Positions 37,401 through 41,927 of a DNA stretch of 64,000 bases are shown one piece after another. The DNA is taken from assembly GCA_050633505.1 (NCBI GenBank), contig JBOEGQ010000013.1, positions 248,001 to 312,000 of the forward strand, written 5' to 3'. A program made the translations under genes and the position numbers. Source of the DNA: UBA1672 sp050633505. GTDB lineage: Bacteria > Pseudomonadota > Alphaproteobacteria > Micavibrionales > Micavibrionaceae. The notes beneath the pieces are model-generated. The model worked only from the letters and a program-made list of their open reading frames with translations. It was not told where the DNA came from and ran no database searches. Each line of letters opens with the position of its first letter. Position 1 is the stretch's first letter.

Positions 37401-38487
37401 TACCTCCTGCCGTGATATCATTGGAGGCTGCGATATTTCCGGTTACATCCAGGGCCTCAGAGGGGCTGGTGTTCCCAATACCGACTTGTGCAGTACCTGT
37501 GTTATAATAGATGTCATCTCCCGTACCAACTTGCCATAGTCCTGTTCCAAGGCCGGCAACAGATACCCATCCATTTGCAACATCACAGAGTTGGAGATAG
37601 TTTGGATCTGCGGTTGTGTTAATACGAATTAAGCCGTCATTCGCCGCATTACAGGTGTTAAGTGTTGTTTCATCGGGGTAGAGCATAGACGCCGCCCCTA
37701 ATTGTAAGGCGGAAGAGCTGCCTGTCAGGTCAATACCTGCTGTAAAGGATGCTCCACCTGTTACCTCAAGGCTCTTATCAATTTCGGCAACTGTCGGATC
37801 GCCTGATTTTAAGTTCCATAATCCACCAGTCTCACCACGGGCGGCGGCATATGTGAATTCCGTGACGATGTCATCGCCGCTTTTGTTGATTGCGGGACTG
37901 CCTCCACCAACACATGTTGTATTAAAGACCTGATCGGGACCGGCAGAGATAATTGCGATAACGGTGTATGTCTCATCTGTTGGGCTGCCGTTACCATCAA
38001 GGCGTTCATTCGTACCGCCACCATCTGTATCACAGGCAAGAGCATTGGTTGTGCCACCCGCATCCCATGCGCAATACCCATATTCTATTCCCCACGGATC
38101 CACGCGGGAGGAGGCGACTTCATTAGGGAGGAAACCACCGCCCGTCGGGCCTGCACCTGAGGCATCTGTGTATTCCAGAGGCTCAACAAAGCCGTCACTG
38201 TCACAATCGCCATTATCAGATTGTTGTGTTGCTTCTAAGAGAGCAAGGCGAGAGGCAATGGCCATCTCGCTTTCGGCTTGTGTGCGGGTTTGCACCTCTA
38301 CCATTGTGGTTAAGGGGCCACGCATTGTTGATACGATGACGGTCCCCAATAACCCGACAATCGCAACGGCGCCAAATAATGTAAAAAAGATATTACCGCT
38401 TTGATCGTTGGATGAAGGCACAGTGCTGCTCGCCCCCTTCCTAAACTTAGAAAGCAAAATAGAAATAAGAGAACAATTTTGTTGCAT
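25435..38487 (-). CDS. Giant chimeric surface fibre with S74 chaperone domain, 4350 aa
   Basis: A single uninterrupted frame. Residues 1-31 are a polar leader; 33-53 are a membrane helix (NIFFTLFGAVAIVGLLG). About 60-235 resemble a pseudopilin (DPWGIEYGYC, SAGPDQVFNTTC). The body is built of YadA-head-like runs (NNSTALGVANTASGDNS). Each closes with an S-x-G-I-F-M-G-D-Q-S-G type motif (nine copies). They alternate with fibre modules like NGMIRYNSENNEFEGYENSA. A Gly-rich beta region lies near bases 32060-32740 and an NTAIG repeat region near 28320-28990. The C-terminus has peptidase S74: SDQRLKENI with Ser4190 and Lys4195 at the catalytic spacing. A coiled coil follows (about 4270-4312), then a membrane helix (4324-4341) and RRKSYNG. 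It is probably a trimeric self-processing adhesin; host or prey binding is inferred. Confidence 0.9.
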   Translation of the reverse strand: MQQNCSLISILLSKFRKGASSTVPSSNDQSGNIFFTLFGAVAIVGLLGTVIVSTMRGPLTTMVEVQTRTQAESEMAIASRLALLEATQQSDNGDCDSDGFVEPLEYTDASGAGPTGGGFLPNEVASSRVDPWGIEYGYCAWDAGGTTNALACDTDGGGTNERLDGNGSPTDETYTVIAIISAGPDQVFNTTCVGGGSPAINKSGDDIVTEFTYAAARGETGGLWNLKSGDPTVAEIDKSLEVTGGASFTAGIDLTGSSSALQLGAASMLYPDETTLNTCNAANDGLIRINTTADPNYLQLCDVANGWVSVAGLGTGLWQVGTGDDIYYNTGTAQVGIGNTSPSEALDVTGNIAASNDITAGGNLSGTDISASGNTNLSGTLDVTGTTDLGVLNSTGAVDFDTTLNVDGAATLGSTLDAQGDISNSSGDVTVDDTLHVTGGNIRTDDDLIVAGQSDLQNGVLNSSGDLRLNDDVDITGALDAQGTISNSTGNVDIGDDTDISGALDVTGNIDGAEITASGDVNAGSTINVNGDQLGPALNCSSSQKLEWNNGTGWSCVTDLQGGSGGGVPALDDISDVDATSPADGDCIVYNNTSGDWENAPCAGTGAGIFEIVTNVARVKSTAGDYATDDFVFGSPQLGDDGDATHRARVFFDKSKAAFRAGATNGTEWDDANVGTNSVALGAANTASGNNSTALGVANTASGDNSTVLGVFSRAGGGNSAAIGLVAIADGNDSIALGRQAQTTGNNSFAFGLGVATGTTPVVSGASSFGIFMGDQGGVDITASNTMSIMGGSVAIGDIVATTGGDQDLELDVTGDIGADHYCDADGYNCTAASDLGGGLWTDLTGGRIHYGTTSANQVGVGTANPQTTLDVNGGLRVGSVSGGAAPTFMNLNDLGDVSAPSPADGDCIVYNNTSGDWENGSCANGSNLGIFEVVSNVVRMKSTAGDYTNDDFVFGSPQLDDDSDANHDARMFFDKSKGSFRAGMATGSAWNDTNIGTSASIGLGWNVTVSGETAIGIGDRVTASSPDSVGIGRLVTSSADRAFAIGNESTASADDSYAIGNEVITSGQYSMGLGLGDPTGVHPTVSGTSSLGIFLGDQSGVDLTDSNTFSVMGASGGVGIGTLSPNRAFSVAPGAAPLFIWHSTSNTAGIGTSSDAWNARMGANSLQVYHDDFTIDTGFGDSVNHTFTVRINTSDRLIIDDTDVVMDGTGALTLTRGTTAERPGTPVNGMIRYNATINEFEGYENGAWVSIGGGSSLWTDNTTHITREDLHVINTASDSTSAGLDGVGTYSFYAANKSALRGGEMNAVDNTAAWQDTNIGNNSFAWGRNVDASGDNSAAFGQYSGAGGDNSLAFGSYVNAGGYGSFTGGHLAQSFSTYGFTYGDRIWNFGERTAAFGLGVLSVNDYPDVGSNGDESFVVFLGDQNSVLMDTPHTFGIFGGSVVIDPAQPSTQMAPRASLDVGAATDAFISPSGTTAQRPGTAVNGMIRYNSENNEFEGYENSAWVSIGGGTSLWTDNTTHITRENLHILNTGTTLTAAGFGSHTGTIIHPTQQAMRVGQITSGFDDDDMGLNSFAYGYNSRADGDQSVAGGSSTIAYGTRSMAFGFELDVVGTTSFGFKAGNSSTGQQPNILANDSFIIMMGAQNDVDPATDNTVGIFGGTLVIDPKDPATQLSARSVLDIGAATDSIVLPSGTTAQRPSTAVNGMIRYNSENNEFEGYENSAWVSIGGGTSLWTDNTTHITREDVHILNTGSTMTAAGFDGVSVDGVITHTDKRALRTGNSDNGAWNEANIGSRSFGAGKNPWATATDSIAMGWESRATAGVAIAMGSEAYATGENSLSFGRKSTASGRRALAIGLGDATGTAPVVSGDDSLGIFMGDQSGVDITNANTMAIMGGNVGIGNATPSATLSVVGEDGISGTPNASRVLGVTGGNGYASGNGDGGDISLNSGDGSGTGNGGAMTIRSGDPTASGGNGGNITIHAGEDTGTAGTTGGSVTIEAGNSRTPGSSDLRLYGGGYGDTSPNTTRSYIFLQDSGSTLTGSVTISGGGGTGLVGNTGNITIQTQSGYGDAGDINLTAAGGSTTSGNPGTINLTAGDAGRAGINGADIVLTPGNNGSGASDGNIILGSSRGNVGIGTVSPATLLHVDGVTRLTDINSSSNDLEFYASGRRGYIDSWGGSGALGSIEVGTYSISSVNKYMYLHGDSGFGFGTRTPRSSFDIVATDALITPSGTTAERPSTGVNGMIRYNATTNKFEAYENSAWTDMIGGGSSLWTDNTTHITRTNSHIINSGETMVTAGFDGTTPTGMIYYSDLQALRLGVGSFSRWDEANIGSRSFATGSAEASGSHSVGMGQSINATGNFSFAVGDGSQAGGTYAVAMGGGGTTADGVGSFAAGYNNTASGLRAIAMGNETTTTGDYSAALGLGDATGTAPIVSGANSLGVFIGDQSGVNMSDTDTVSFLGATGGFGIGTVSPDETLTINASDADFSQYSYGNTPQHIFYRANGTEASPSGVSDGDYIGLIDFYGHQSGAGYNNAAYMGAVADGNADVGQVPMALVFGVAYNFGAGKLAQEKLRIDKNGRFGFKDRDADAQYEFSLDGSTAIPFFMISTDDDNDGDVLYIGSNSDASFGGTGGLNIHNGTTAERPSSPDNGTIRYNSTTNKFEAYENSAWTDMIGGGSSLWTDNTTHITRANSHILNSGETMTTAGFDGGSGDGFVYHSDKQSLRVGTVPGTQWNESNIGNQSVAIGSTVQASGNGSVAMGGNVSATNYRSIALGDSLSAGGINSVSIGRNVTVSGDNAFGFGLGTAAGTDPIVSGNSSLGIFLGDQSGVDLTQTNAVSIMGGDLGIGTVTPASALDVNGSVTLSNPAGSSIHSTGNSAFVIRSNSQSNQLYLSPDGRVGIGVQPGQDLHIQDAATAALRLDGGVLATWDIISSAASGADDLTVSRINGTGDFVFESGYNIGIGTISPAEMLQVEGTALFRDCTYINRKDLTDQCGGSHYTFATKGLWENQILHTSGGDGNSSQVILAEGDQSVHRATFGFHPTTNIAFLEADAADLILIPNSGNNVGIGSNFHDGTDTVESMLHIQSGDIRLDGGAGNEAGCLRFNDTTDQLEYSDDCSTFNALSGVGGASVLTDLTDAYTDYTTDHNFILGRASASALTTGAQNNTFIGEDSGATTGNSTNATDNNTAIGYEALSSLTTGSNNTAIGSATLRDITTAVENTAIGYAALQENTTGNANTAIGDNTLDNNTTGSENTAIGRHAGFNTTTETQNTFIGTAAGLRTEGDRNVVIGNAAQAGSGSISTDRSVIIGDQAGQSAPLSDSVAIGSSALHSGSGDAVIAIGRSTGSGQTGNNNIFIGEDAGDDITGSDNIIIGNNATTPLLTSSNHLNIGDLIYGDMANNFAGVNVGTPLTAFHIDYAGGTGTTDPAILRLNNTTSQGSAKIQMLEDGDTAVNQGFEFEYFSASDGSENYLLLKAYPNSTTPDDIIRIERDGSQVTDFRQGQVAVTTGGSPTLDIASRDNGDVATLGLFEDYDDTDPDGAELRYDGVNNFFDIGTGPNGGHTSRLGIDRDSGNVGIGDFSGGSDVIDSSLHIASGELRLDGGAGNEAGCLRFDDTSDQLEYSNDCSAYSTFGGGSAVFEVSSNVVRGISGTVAYATDDFVFGSSQLADTGDANHDHRMFFDKSKGAFRAGRATGTEWDDANVGNYSAAFGTNTIASGENAFAVGGSASAANDNAIAFGSGASASAAHAFAIGDMQVSNHSFGVALGFSAGTQPNVSGANSIGLFMGDQSGQTLSSANTMALMGGDIVVGSTQLDDTGTGNEDNRMFFDTSKGAFRAGVVTGTEWDDSNVGAESVAFGRNAEAIGDNTFAAGTHVAAVGNESFAFGNSSYAQSFATIAFGLGNSVSGSRSVSIGDSSDVSGTNSMAFGLGQDAGTTPIVSGDNSLGIFMGDQSGIDVTDNNTVSIMGASGGVGIGTVSPNASGLHIDTGGVLIRATDGANAARFLLDDSSGHAEMTLYSGAQVDTVKIDATGTSHFTGGSVGIGTDSPTDILTVSGDNQDISFYSHSNTAVSGIDTDLLRSRGTESTPSAVTADDKLGGLRFSGYDGTQYETSASIMAFVDTGATVGDEDLPTHMRFYTRNATDITNQERMRLDSDGNLGIGNTSPDVALDVTGDIEYTGTITDVSDQRLKENIRQLSASGNLIDRIAQIDTYSFTMKEDKNPRKEFGVMAQELEKIFPELVHTAKDEMGTKSVNYVGLIAPMIEATKELKTENNALKSELSELKTAQIQTNKSLAEISQQVELLNKVTHSNIGKASMEHYIMLILGLIGGGLFMMVIQRRKSYNG
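30416..30504. repeat. Fibre-module DNA repeat, type A copy 1
   Basis: About 89 bp inside the giant gene, identical to 31643-31731 (offset 1227 bp). It encodes part of the FEAYENSAWTDMIGGGSSLW module. Confidence 0.85.
31643..31731. repeat. Fibre-module DNA repeat, type A copy 2
   Basis: Second copy of the 30416-30504 repeat within the giant gene. Confidence 0.85.
33263..33384. repeat. Fibre-module DNA repeat, type B copy 1
   Basis: 122 bp identical to 33923-34044, exactly 660 bp apart. It encodes the NEFEGYENSAWVSIGGGTSL module. A diverged relative lies around 34685-34805. Confidence 0.92.
33923..34044. repeat. Fibre-module DNA repeat, type B copy 2
   Basis: Second copy of the 33263-33384 repeat; identity resumes after a few mismatches, through the following GCGCTGGGCGGTTGTACC. 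Confidence 0.92.
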
Positions 38488-38690
38488 TTACGTAACCCCA
38501 TGAAAAACGTAAAAGTTAATCAATTACTCAGTGCGGCCAAAACCGAGATACATCATGCGCCATAACAGTATGAAGGAGATTCCTTTATAAACTGTTACAG
38601 GCGGGAGTCATTTCTAATCGCGGTCTGGGGCTGATTTATTTGGGGATATTTGTCTGTATTGGGAAATTTCCTTTAAAAGGCAGTAATTTT

Positions 38691-38720
38691 GAATACGATT
38701 TACTGAGCTTTATCGTATTC
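38691..38720. promoter_or_regulatory. Inverted repeat upstream of the giant fibre gene
   Basis: Perfect 9-bp arms GAATACGAT and ATCGTATTC with a 12-base centre, about 200 bp upstream of the fibre start and 60 bp after the kinase stop. It could be an operator or a weak terminator of a plus-strand transcript; the T run after it is short. The rest of 38488-38780 shows nothing I can assign. Confidence 0.4.
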
Positions 38721-38780
38721 TTTTACGTTTTTATTACATATTTCTAATGAATTACTGTTGATATAGTGTCGTGTAGAACA

Positions 38781-40169
38781 TTATGTGTTTGTAATGTCAA
38801 ATTTCTGTAGGGAGTCTTGCTGTGTTTGATGCAATGTATTGACATCAAATCCGTCTATCAATTCATTAAAGACACGGTGCCAGTTAATCTCTGCCTTTAA
38901 ATGCAGGAACAGTGACCCTAACCCCAGTGCGGCGCGATCCATGAAAACGAATTCTCTTGGGACATGAACGCCGCCAATTTCCCTCAGTTTCTTATGGACT
39001 TTTTCGGCTGTGTCACGGCCATAAATGCCATTTGTGACTTCACCAATTGGCCGAATTTTATCTTCTAATATAGGGCCATATAAAAAATTGGCCCAAATAT
39101 TCAATGTTTCCGCCTGTTCTTTAGTTAACCCCTTAAAGCCCCACGTTTCATAGGCGTGAACAGATAGATCGAAGTCATCATTCAATAGGGCATGATACAG
39201 GTCAATGACCCCACCAATAAACTTAGGCGGGAAGACACGGACACATCCGAAATCAAGTAGGTTAATGGATAGATCATCACGCACGGTGTAGTTACCCAGA
39301 TGTGGGTCGCCATGAATAGTTCCGTATTTATAGAGTGGCACATACCATGCGCGGAACATATTCATTGCGATGGTATTTCTGGTATCTGTATCTTTATCGA
39401 CAAAATCCATAATACGTGTACCATCCATCCATGTGCTGGTTAAAAGACGATCTGTTGACAGATCATCTACAACATGGGGGATATGGACGTTTTCTTCATC
39501 ACGAAGCATGTGCTCGTAAAGCTTGGTATATTTTGCCTCTAAAATGTAATCCAATTCTTCGTAAAGGCGTTGTGACAATTCGTCATGAATTTGAGATGTT
39601 TTAATCGCCTTGTCGTAACGTTCATATAAAGAGAAGATCAACTTTAATTGCTTAAGGTCTGCTTCGATTGCGGATAGCATATCCGGGTATTGCAGCTTGC
39701 AGGCCAGAGATTGTCCATCCAGGGACGTGGCACGATGTACTTGTCCAAGGCTTGCGGCTGCGCTGGCATCACGGTCAAATGATTCGAATTTCTTTTCCCA
39801 TCCTGCGCCGAGCTCATTTTTCATACGTCTGCGGACAAATGGCCATCCCATTGGTGGTGCACTGGCTTGTAGCTGCTGGAACTCTTGTGCGTATTCTTTG
39901 GGAAGAGCTTCGGGAATTGTTGATAAAATCTGTCCAACCTTCATCAGTGGGCCTTTTAGATTTCCCAGAGCGTGGACAAGCTTCTCCGCGTGTTCATCAC
40001 GCTCAATATTCATGCCGAGGTATTTTTCACCGGCAAGTTTTAATGCCAGATTCGCCATAGTACCGGAAACCTGACCATAGCGGACTATGCGCTTGCTGAA
40101 CTTATTCTGATCTATTGGCTTTTCATCACTCATAGATGAAGAGTTAGAGTATTGGCGGAAAAAGTCCAC
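38781..40169 (-). CDS. ABC1/AarF/UbiB-family atypical kinase
   Basis: A 462-residue protein kinase-like protein. Family blocks are LKGPLMKVGQILSTIPEALP (the KxGQ motif that occludes the active site), ASLGQVHRA (Ala-rich loop replacing the Gly-rich loop), LACKLQYPDM (ATP-binding Lys), HGDPHLGNYTV (catalytic loop) and LLDFGCVRVF (DFG). UbiB members support ubiquinone biosynthesis. This protein lacks the two C-terminal membrane helices of UbiB proper, so it is closer to the soluble AarF/ABC1 group found in many alphaproteobacteria. It is divergent from the IcmL-like gene with about 120 bp between starts. Confidence 0.87.
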   Translation of the reverse strand: MDFFRQYSNSSSMSDEKPIDQNKFSKRIVRYGQVSGTMANLALKLAGEKYLGMNIERDEHAEKLVHALGNLKGPLMKVGQILSTIPEALPKEYAQEFQQLQASAPPMGWPFVRRRMKNELGAGWEKKFESFDRDASAAASLGQVHRATSLDGQSLACKLQYPDMLSAIEADLKQLKLIFSLYERYDKAIKTSQIHDELSQRLYEELDYILEAKYTKLYEHMLRDEENVHIPHVVDDLSTDRLLTSTWMDGTRIMDFVDKDTDTRNTIAMNMFRAWYVPLYKYGTIHGDPHLGNYTVRDDLSINLLDFGCVRVFPPKFIGGVIDLYHALLNDDFDLSVHAYETWGFKGLTKEQAETLNIWANFLYGPILEDKIRPIGEVTNGIYGRDTAEKVHKKLREIGGVHVPREFVFMDRAALGLGSLFLHLKAEINWHRVFNELIDGFDVNTLHQTQQDSLQKFDITNT

Positions 40170-40208
40170 TCAAATTTTTTAGGATTCTGAAAATTGTGTA
40201 TGATTAGG

Positions 40209-40230
40209 TAAGGTGTATAGATCCACCTTA
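40209..40230. promoter_or_regulatory. Inverted repeat before the IcmL-like gene
   Basis: TAAGGTG (40209-40215) and CACCTTA (40224-40230) form a perfect 7-bp inverted repeat. A related TATACCTTAT follows about 15 bp later. The position between two divergent genes suggests an operator; no protein can be named. Confidence 0.4.
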
Positions 40231-40289
40231 TATTTTATGTCTGTATACCTTATATTATCAGGGTACATTACTGGAAAGGTCAACGGTTC

Positions 40290-40958
40290 ATGCGTTTAGG
40301 TCGTTTTATTGTTTTATTGTTTACGGTTATGTGTTTATCAGGCACGTTTTCTGCACCTGCAAAGGCAGAAGGCTGGTTTGACTTTTTCTTCCCAACGCCA
40401 GCAGGACCAGATCCATCTAAGACATTGCGCGCACCGTTTGCAGATGAAGATGCCGTGGTTTTAGAACTTGATGCAAGTGGTAATAAAGAAAACCAGACAC
40501 CGCTTCATCTGCGACATCGTACGAACGAGAAAATGACGTTGTGGGTGCAACATAATATTCCATCGATGCTTTCTTATTCTGCGCAAGAATATGAAGACGA
40601 ATACCATGAAAAAGCGCAAATGTTTAACAAGGTTGGTATCGAGGAATATAATAAGTTTTTGCAAGCGGCCAATGTTCTGACGACGCTTAAGACCGGTCGT
40701 TATGATGTTTCCGGTTTCATCAATGATTATCCCATTATTATTAATCAAGGGCCTGCTGATAACCGATATAAATGGGTGTATCAGATGGATATTATGCTTA
40801 ATTATATCAAAAGTGGGGCAAAAGATCATACGCAGTTAAGCAGTGGTGATTCTATTTCACAGGAGTATACCCTTACGTTCCAGCTTGCACGTTCCAGAGA
40901 AGCATCGAATGATGCCGGGGTTTTTATTGAAACATGGGACGTAAAGGCGAAAAAATAA
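40290..40958 (+). CDS. DotI/IcmL-family type IVB secretion-like protein
   Basis: A 222-residue exported protein with a signal peptide (1-27, PAKA). The C-terminal domain follows the IcmL/DotI pattern. An N-terminal helix (WVQHNIPSMLSYSAQEYEDE) precedes an AQMFNKVGIEEYNKFLQAANVLTTLKTGRYDV segment corresponding to the ft-GW-F-x-L-x-S block. Then come PIIINQGPADNRYKWVYQMDIML and YTLTFQLARSREASNDAGVFIETWDV at the end. In Legionella, DotI is an inner-membrane part of the Dot/Icm core. No other dot/icm gene is visible here, so this is an orphan member and may serve a different role. The homology call is from pattern only. Confidence 0.6.
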   Translation: MRLGRFIVLLFTVMCLSGTFSAPAKAEGWFDFFFPTPAGPDPSKTLRAPFADEDAVVLELDASGNKENQTPLHLRHRTNEKMTLWVQHNIPSMLSYSAQEYEDEYHEKAQMFNKVGIEEYNKFLQAANVLTTLKTGRYDVSGFINDYPIIINQGPADNRYKWVYQMDIMLNYIKSGAKDHTQLSSGDSISQEYTLTFQLARSREASNDAGVFIETWDVKAKK

Positions 40959-41032
40959 CGTTTTCGAATTTTCGATTTGATTTTTTTCGTTATAATGCCT
41001 TCTTACGAATCACTTTTTAGGAGTTAATATCT

Positions 41033-41362
41033 ATGACAGAGAATGTCGCAGCCTTCCCAGTGTCTGATGAAGATCAGGAAAGTAACCAAACACAAACATC
41101 TTCCACAGCAGGGCAAACTTCTGATGTTGGCGGTGTTGCCGGGCAAAGACTTGCTTCTTTTGTTGAGCGGATTGAACGCTTGGAAGAAGAAAAAGCAGCT
41201 CTTATGGAAGATTTAAAAGAAGTTTATGCGGAGGCCAAAGGTGTCGGCTTTGACGTTAAGACAATCCGCAAGATTGTGTCATTGCGCAAAATGGATACGG
41301 AAAAACGCCGTGAGAGTGAAGAGCTTTTGGATTTATATAAATCTGCAATCGGAATGAGATAA
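41033..41362 (+). CDS. gapR: GapR-type nucleoid-associated protein (DUF2312)
   Basis: A 109-residue protein. After a disordered, Gln/Ser-rich N-terminus (about 1-38) the whole DUF2312 domain is present: QRLASFVERIERLEEEKAAL, MEDLKEVYAEAKGVGFDVKT and IRKIVSLRKMDTEKRRESEE, ending LLDLYKSAIGMR. In Caulobacter, GapR clamps over-twisted, AT-rich DNA ahead of polymerases and stimulates topoisomerases. TATAAT at 40991-40996 is a likely -10, and TAGGAGTTAAT precedes the ATG. A terminator follows, so it is monocistronic. Its N-terminus is longer than usual for the family. Confidence 0.92.
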   Translation: MTENVAAFPVSDEDQESNQTQTSSTAGQTSDVGGVAGQRLASFVERIERLEEEKAALMEDLKEVYAEAKGVGFDVKTIRKIVSLRKMDTEKRRESEELLDLYKSAIGMR

Positions 41363-41386
41363 GCTTAGCTGAATAATTAAAAGATA

Positions 41387-41413
41387 AAGCCTCTCTTTTT
41401 TAGAGAGGTTTTT
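41387..41413 (+). terminator. Rho-independent terminator after gapR
   Basis: CCTCTC (41389-41394) pairs with GAGAGG (41402-41407), 7-base loop, then a run of six T. Confidence 0.88.
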
Positions 41414-41431
41414 TATGAGAGGAAGAAGTAA

Positions 41432-41923
41432 ATGCGTATTTTGTTTTTATTGGTAATGGGCATGTTTCTTTTCCCTTCTGTGGCGCATGCGGGAAAATGT
41501 CCGAAGTTGATCTTTGATCTTGAGGCGGGCACGATGAATGGCCTTAAACCTACGGCCAGTCAGGATGAAATTGTGGCTGCAATCCCTTGTGTATCAAGTA
41601 TAACGGAAGAGGGCTCTAAATTTAATCAGGGCGGTGGTGTCTTTTATTCCACGAAGAAGTTTTATGTTTATACTGCCGAGGATTATATGCAGATACGTGA
41701 GCGTTATTGGGGTAAGGTAACGCCGGATTTGGAAGAGGCCTCTCGCGATCGAGTTTTATCGCATTACGGTATGCCGAATGAAACGGCGGCGAAGGGTACG
41801 CGTATATATTATACAAAGCCATATGGCTGTTTACAGTTTATGTTCGGTAAGGATGGTATTGTATCTCGAATCTCTATCCATAGCGTGTCATGCAAAGATG
41901 CGATTTTTCGGAAGCAATGGTAG
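41432..41923 (+). CDS. Unrecognised secreted protein, 163 aa
   Basis: The signal peptide is clear (MRILFLLVMGMFLFPSVAHA, cleavage before Gly21), so the product is periplasmic or outside. The mature part has four cysteines (CPK, IPCVS, YGCLQF and SVSCK) that could form two disulfides. An RDRVLSHYGMPNETAAKG-x-RIYYTKPY segment is loosely reminiscent of BamE/SmpA-like folds; I would not assign it. AGAGGAAGAAG precedes the start. It converges with acs, with 4 bp between the stops. Confidence 0.75.
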   Translation: MRILFLLVMGMFLFPSVAHAGKCPKLIFDLEAGTMNGLKPTASQDEIVAAIPCVSSITEEGSKFNQGGGVFYSTKKFYVYTAEDYMQIRERYWGKVTPDLEEASRDRVLSHYGMPNETAAKGTRIYYTKPYGCLQFMFGKDGIVSRISIHSVSCKDAIFRKQW

Positions 41924-41927
41924 TGTT

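Noticed and set aside
25800..37500. Many open frames on the plus strand and in other minus frames across the giant gene
   Set aside because: They are low-complexity shadows of the repetitive coding sequence, without ribosome sites or family motifs.
25500..38400. Dense periodic repeats that could suggest a CRISPR array or minisatellite
   Set aside because: They follow codon periodicity within one 4350-codon frame and encode YadA-head-like and fibre modules; there are no regular short repeat-spacer units.
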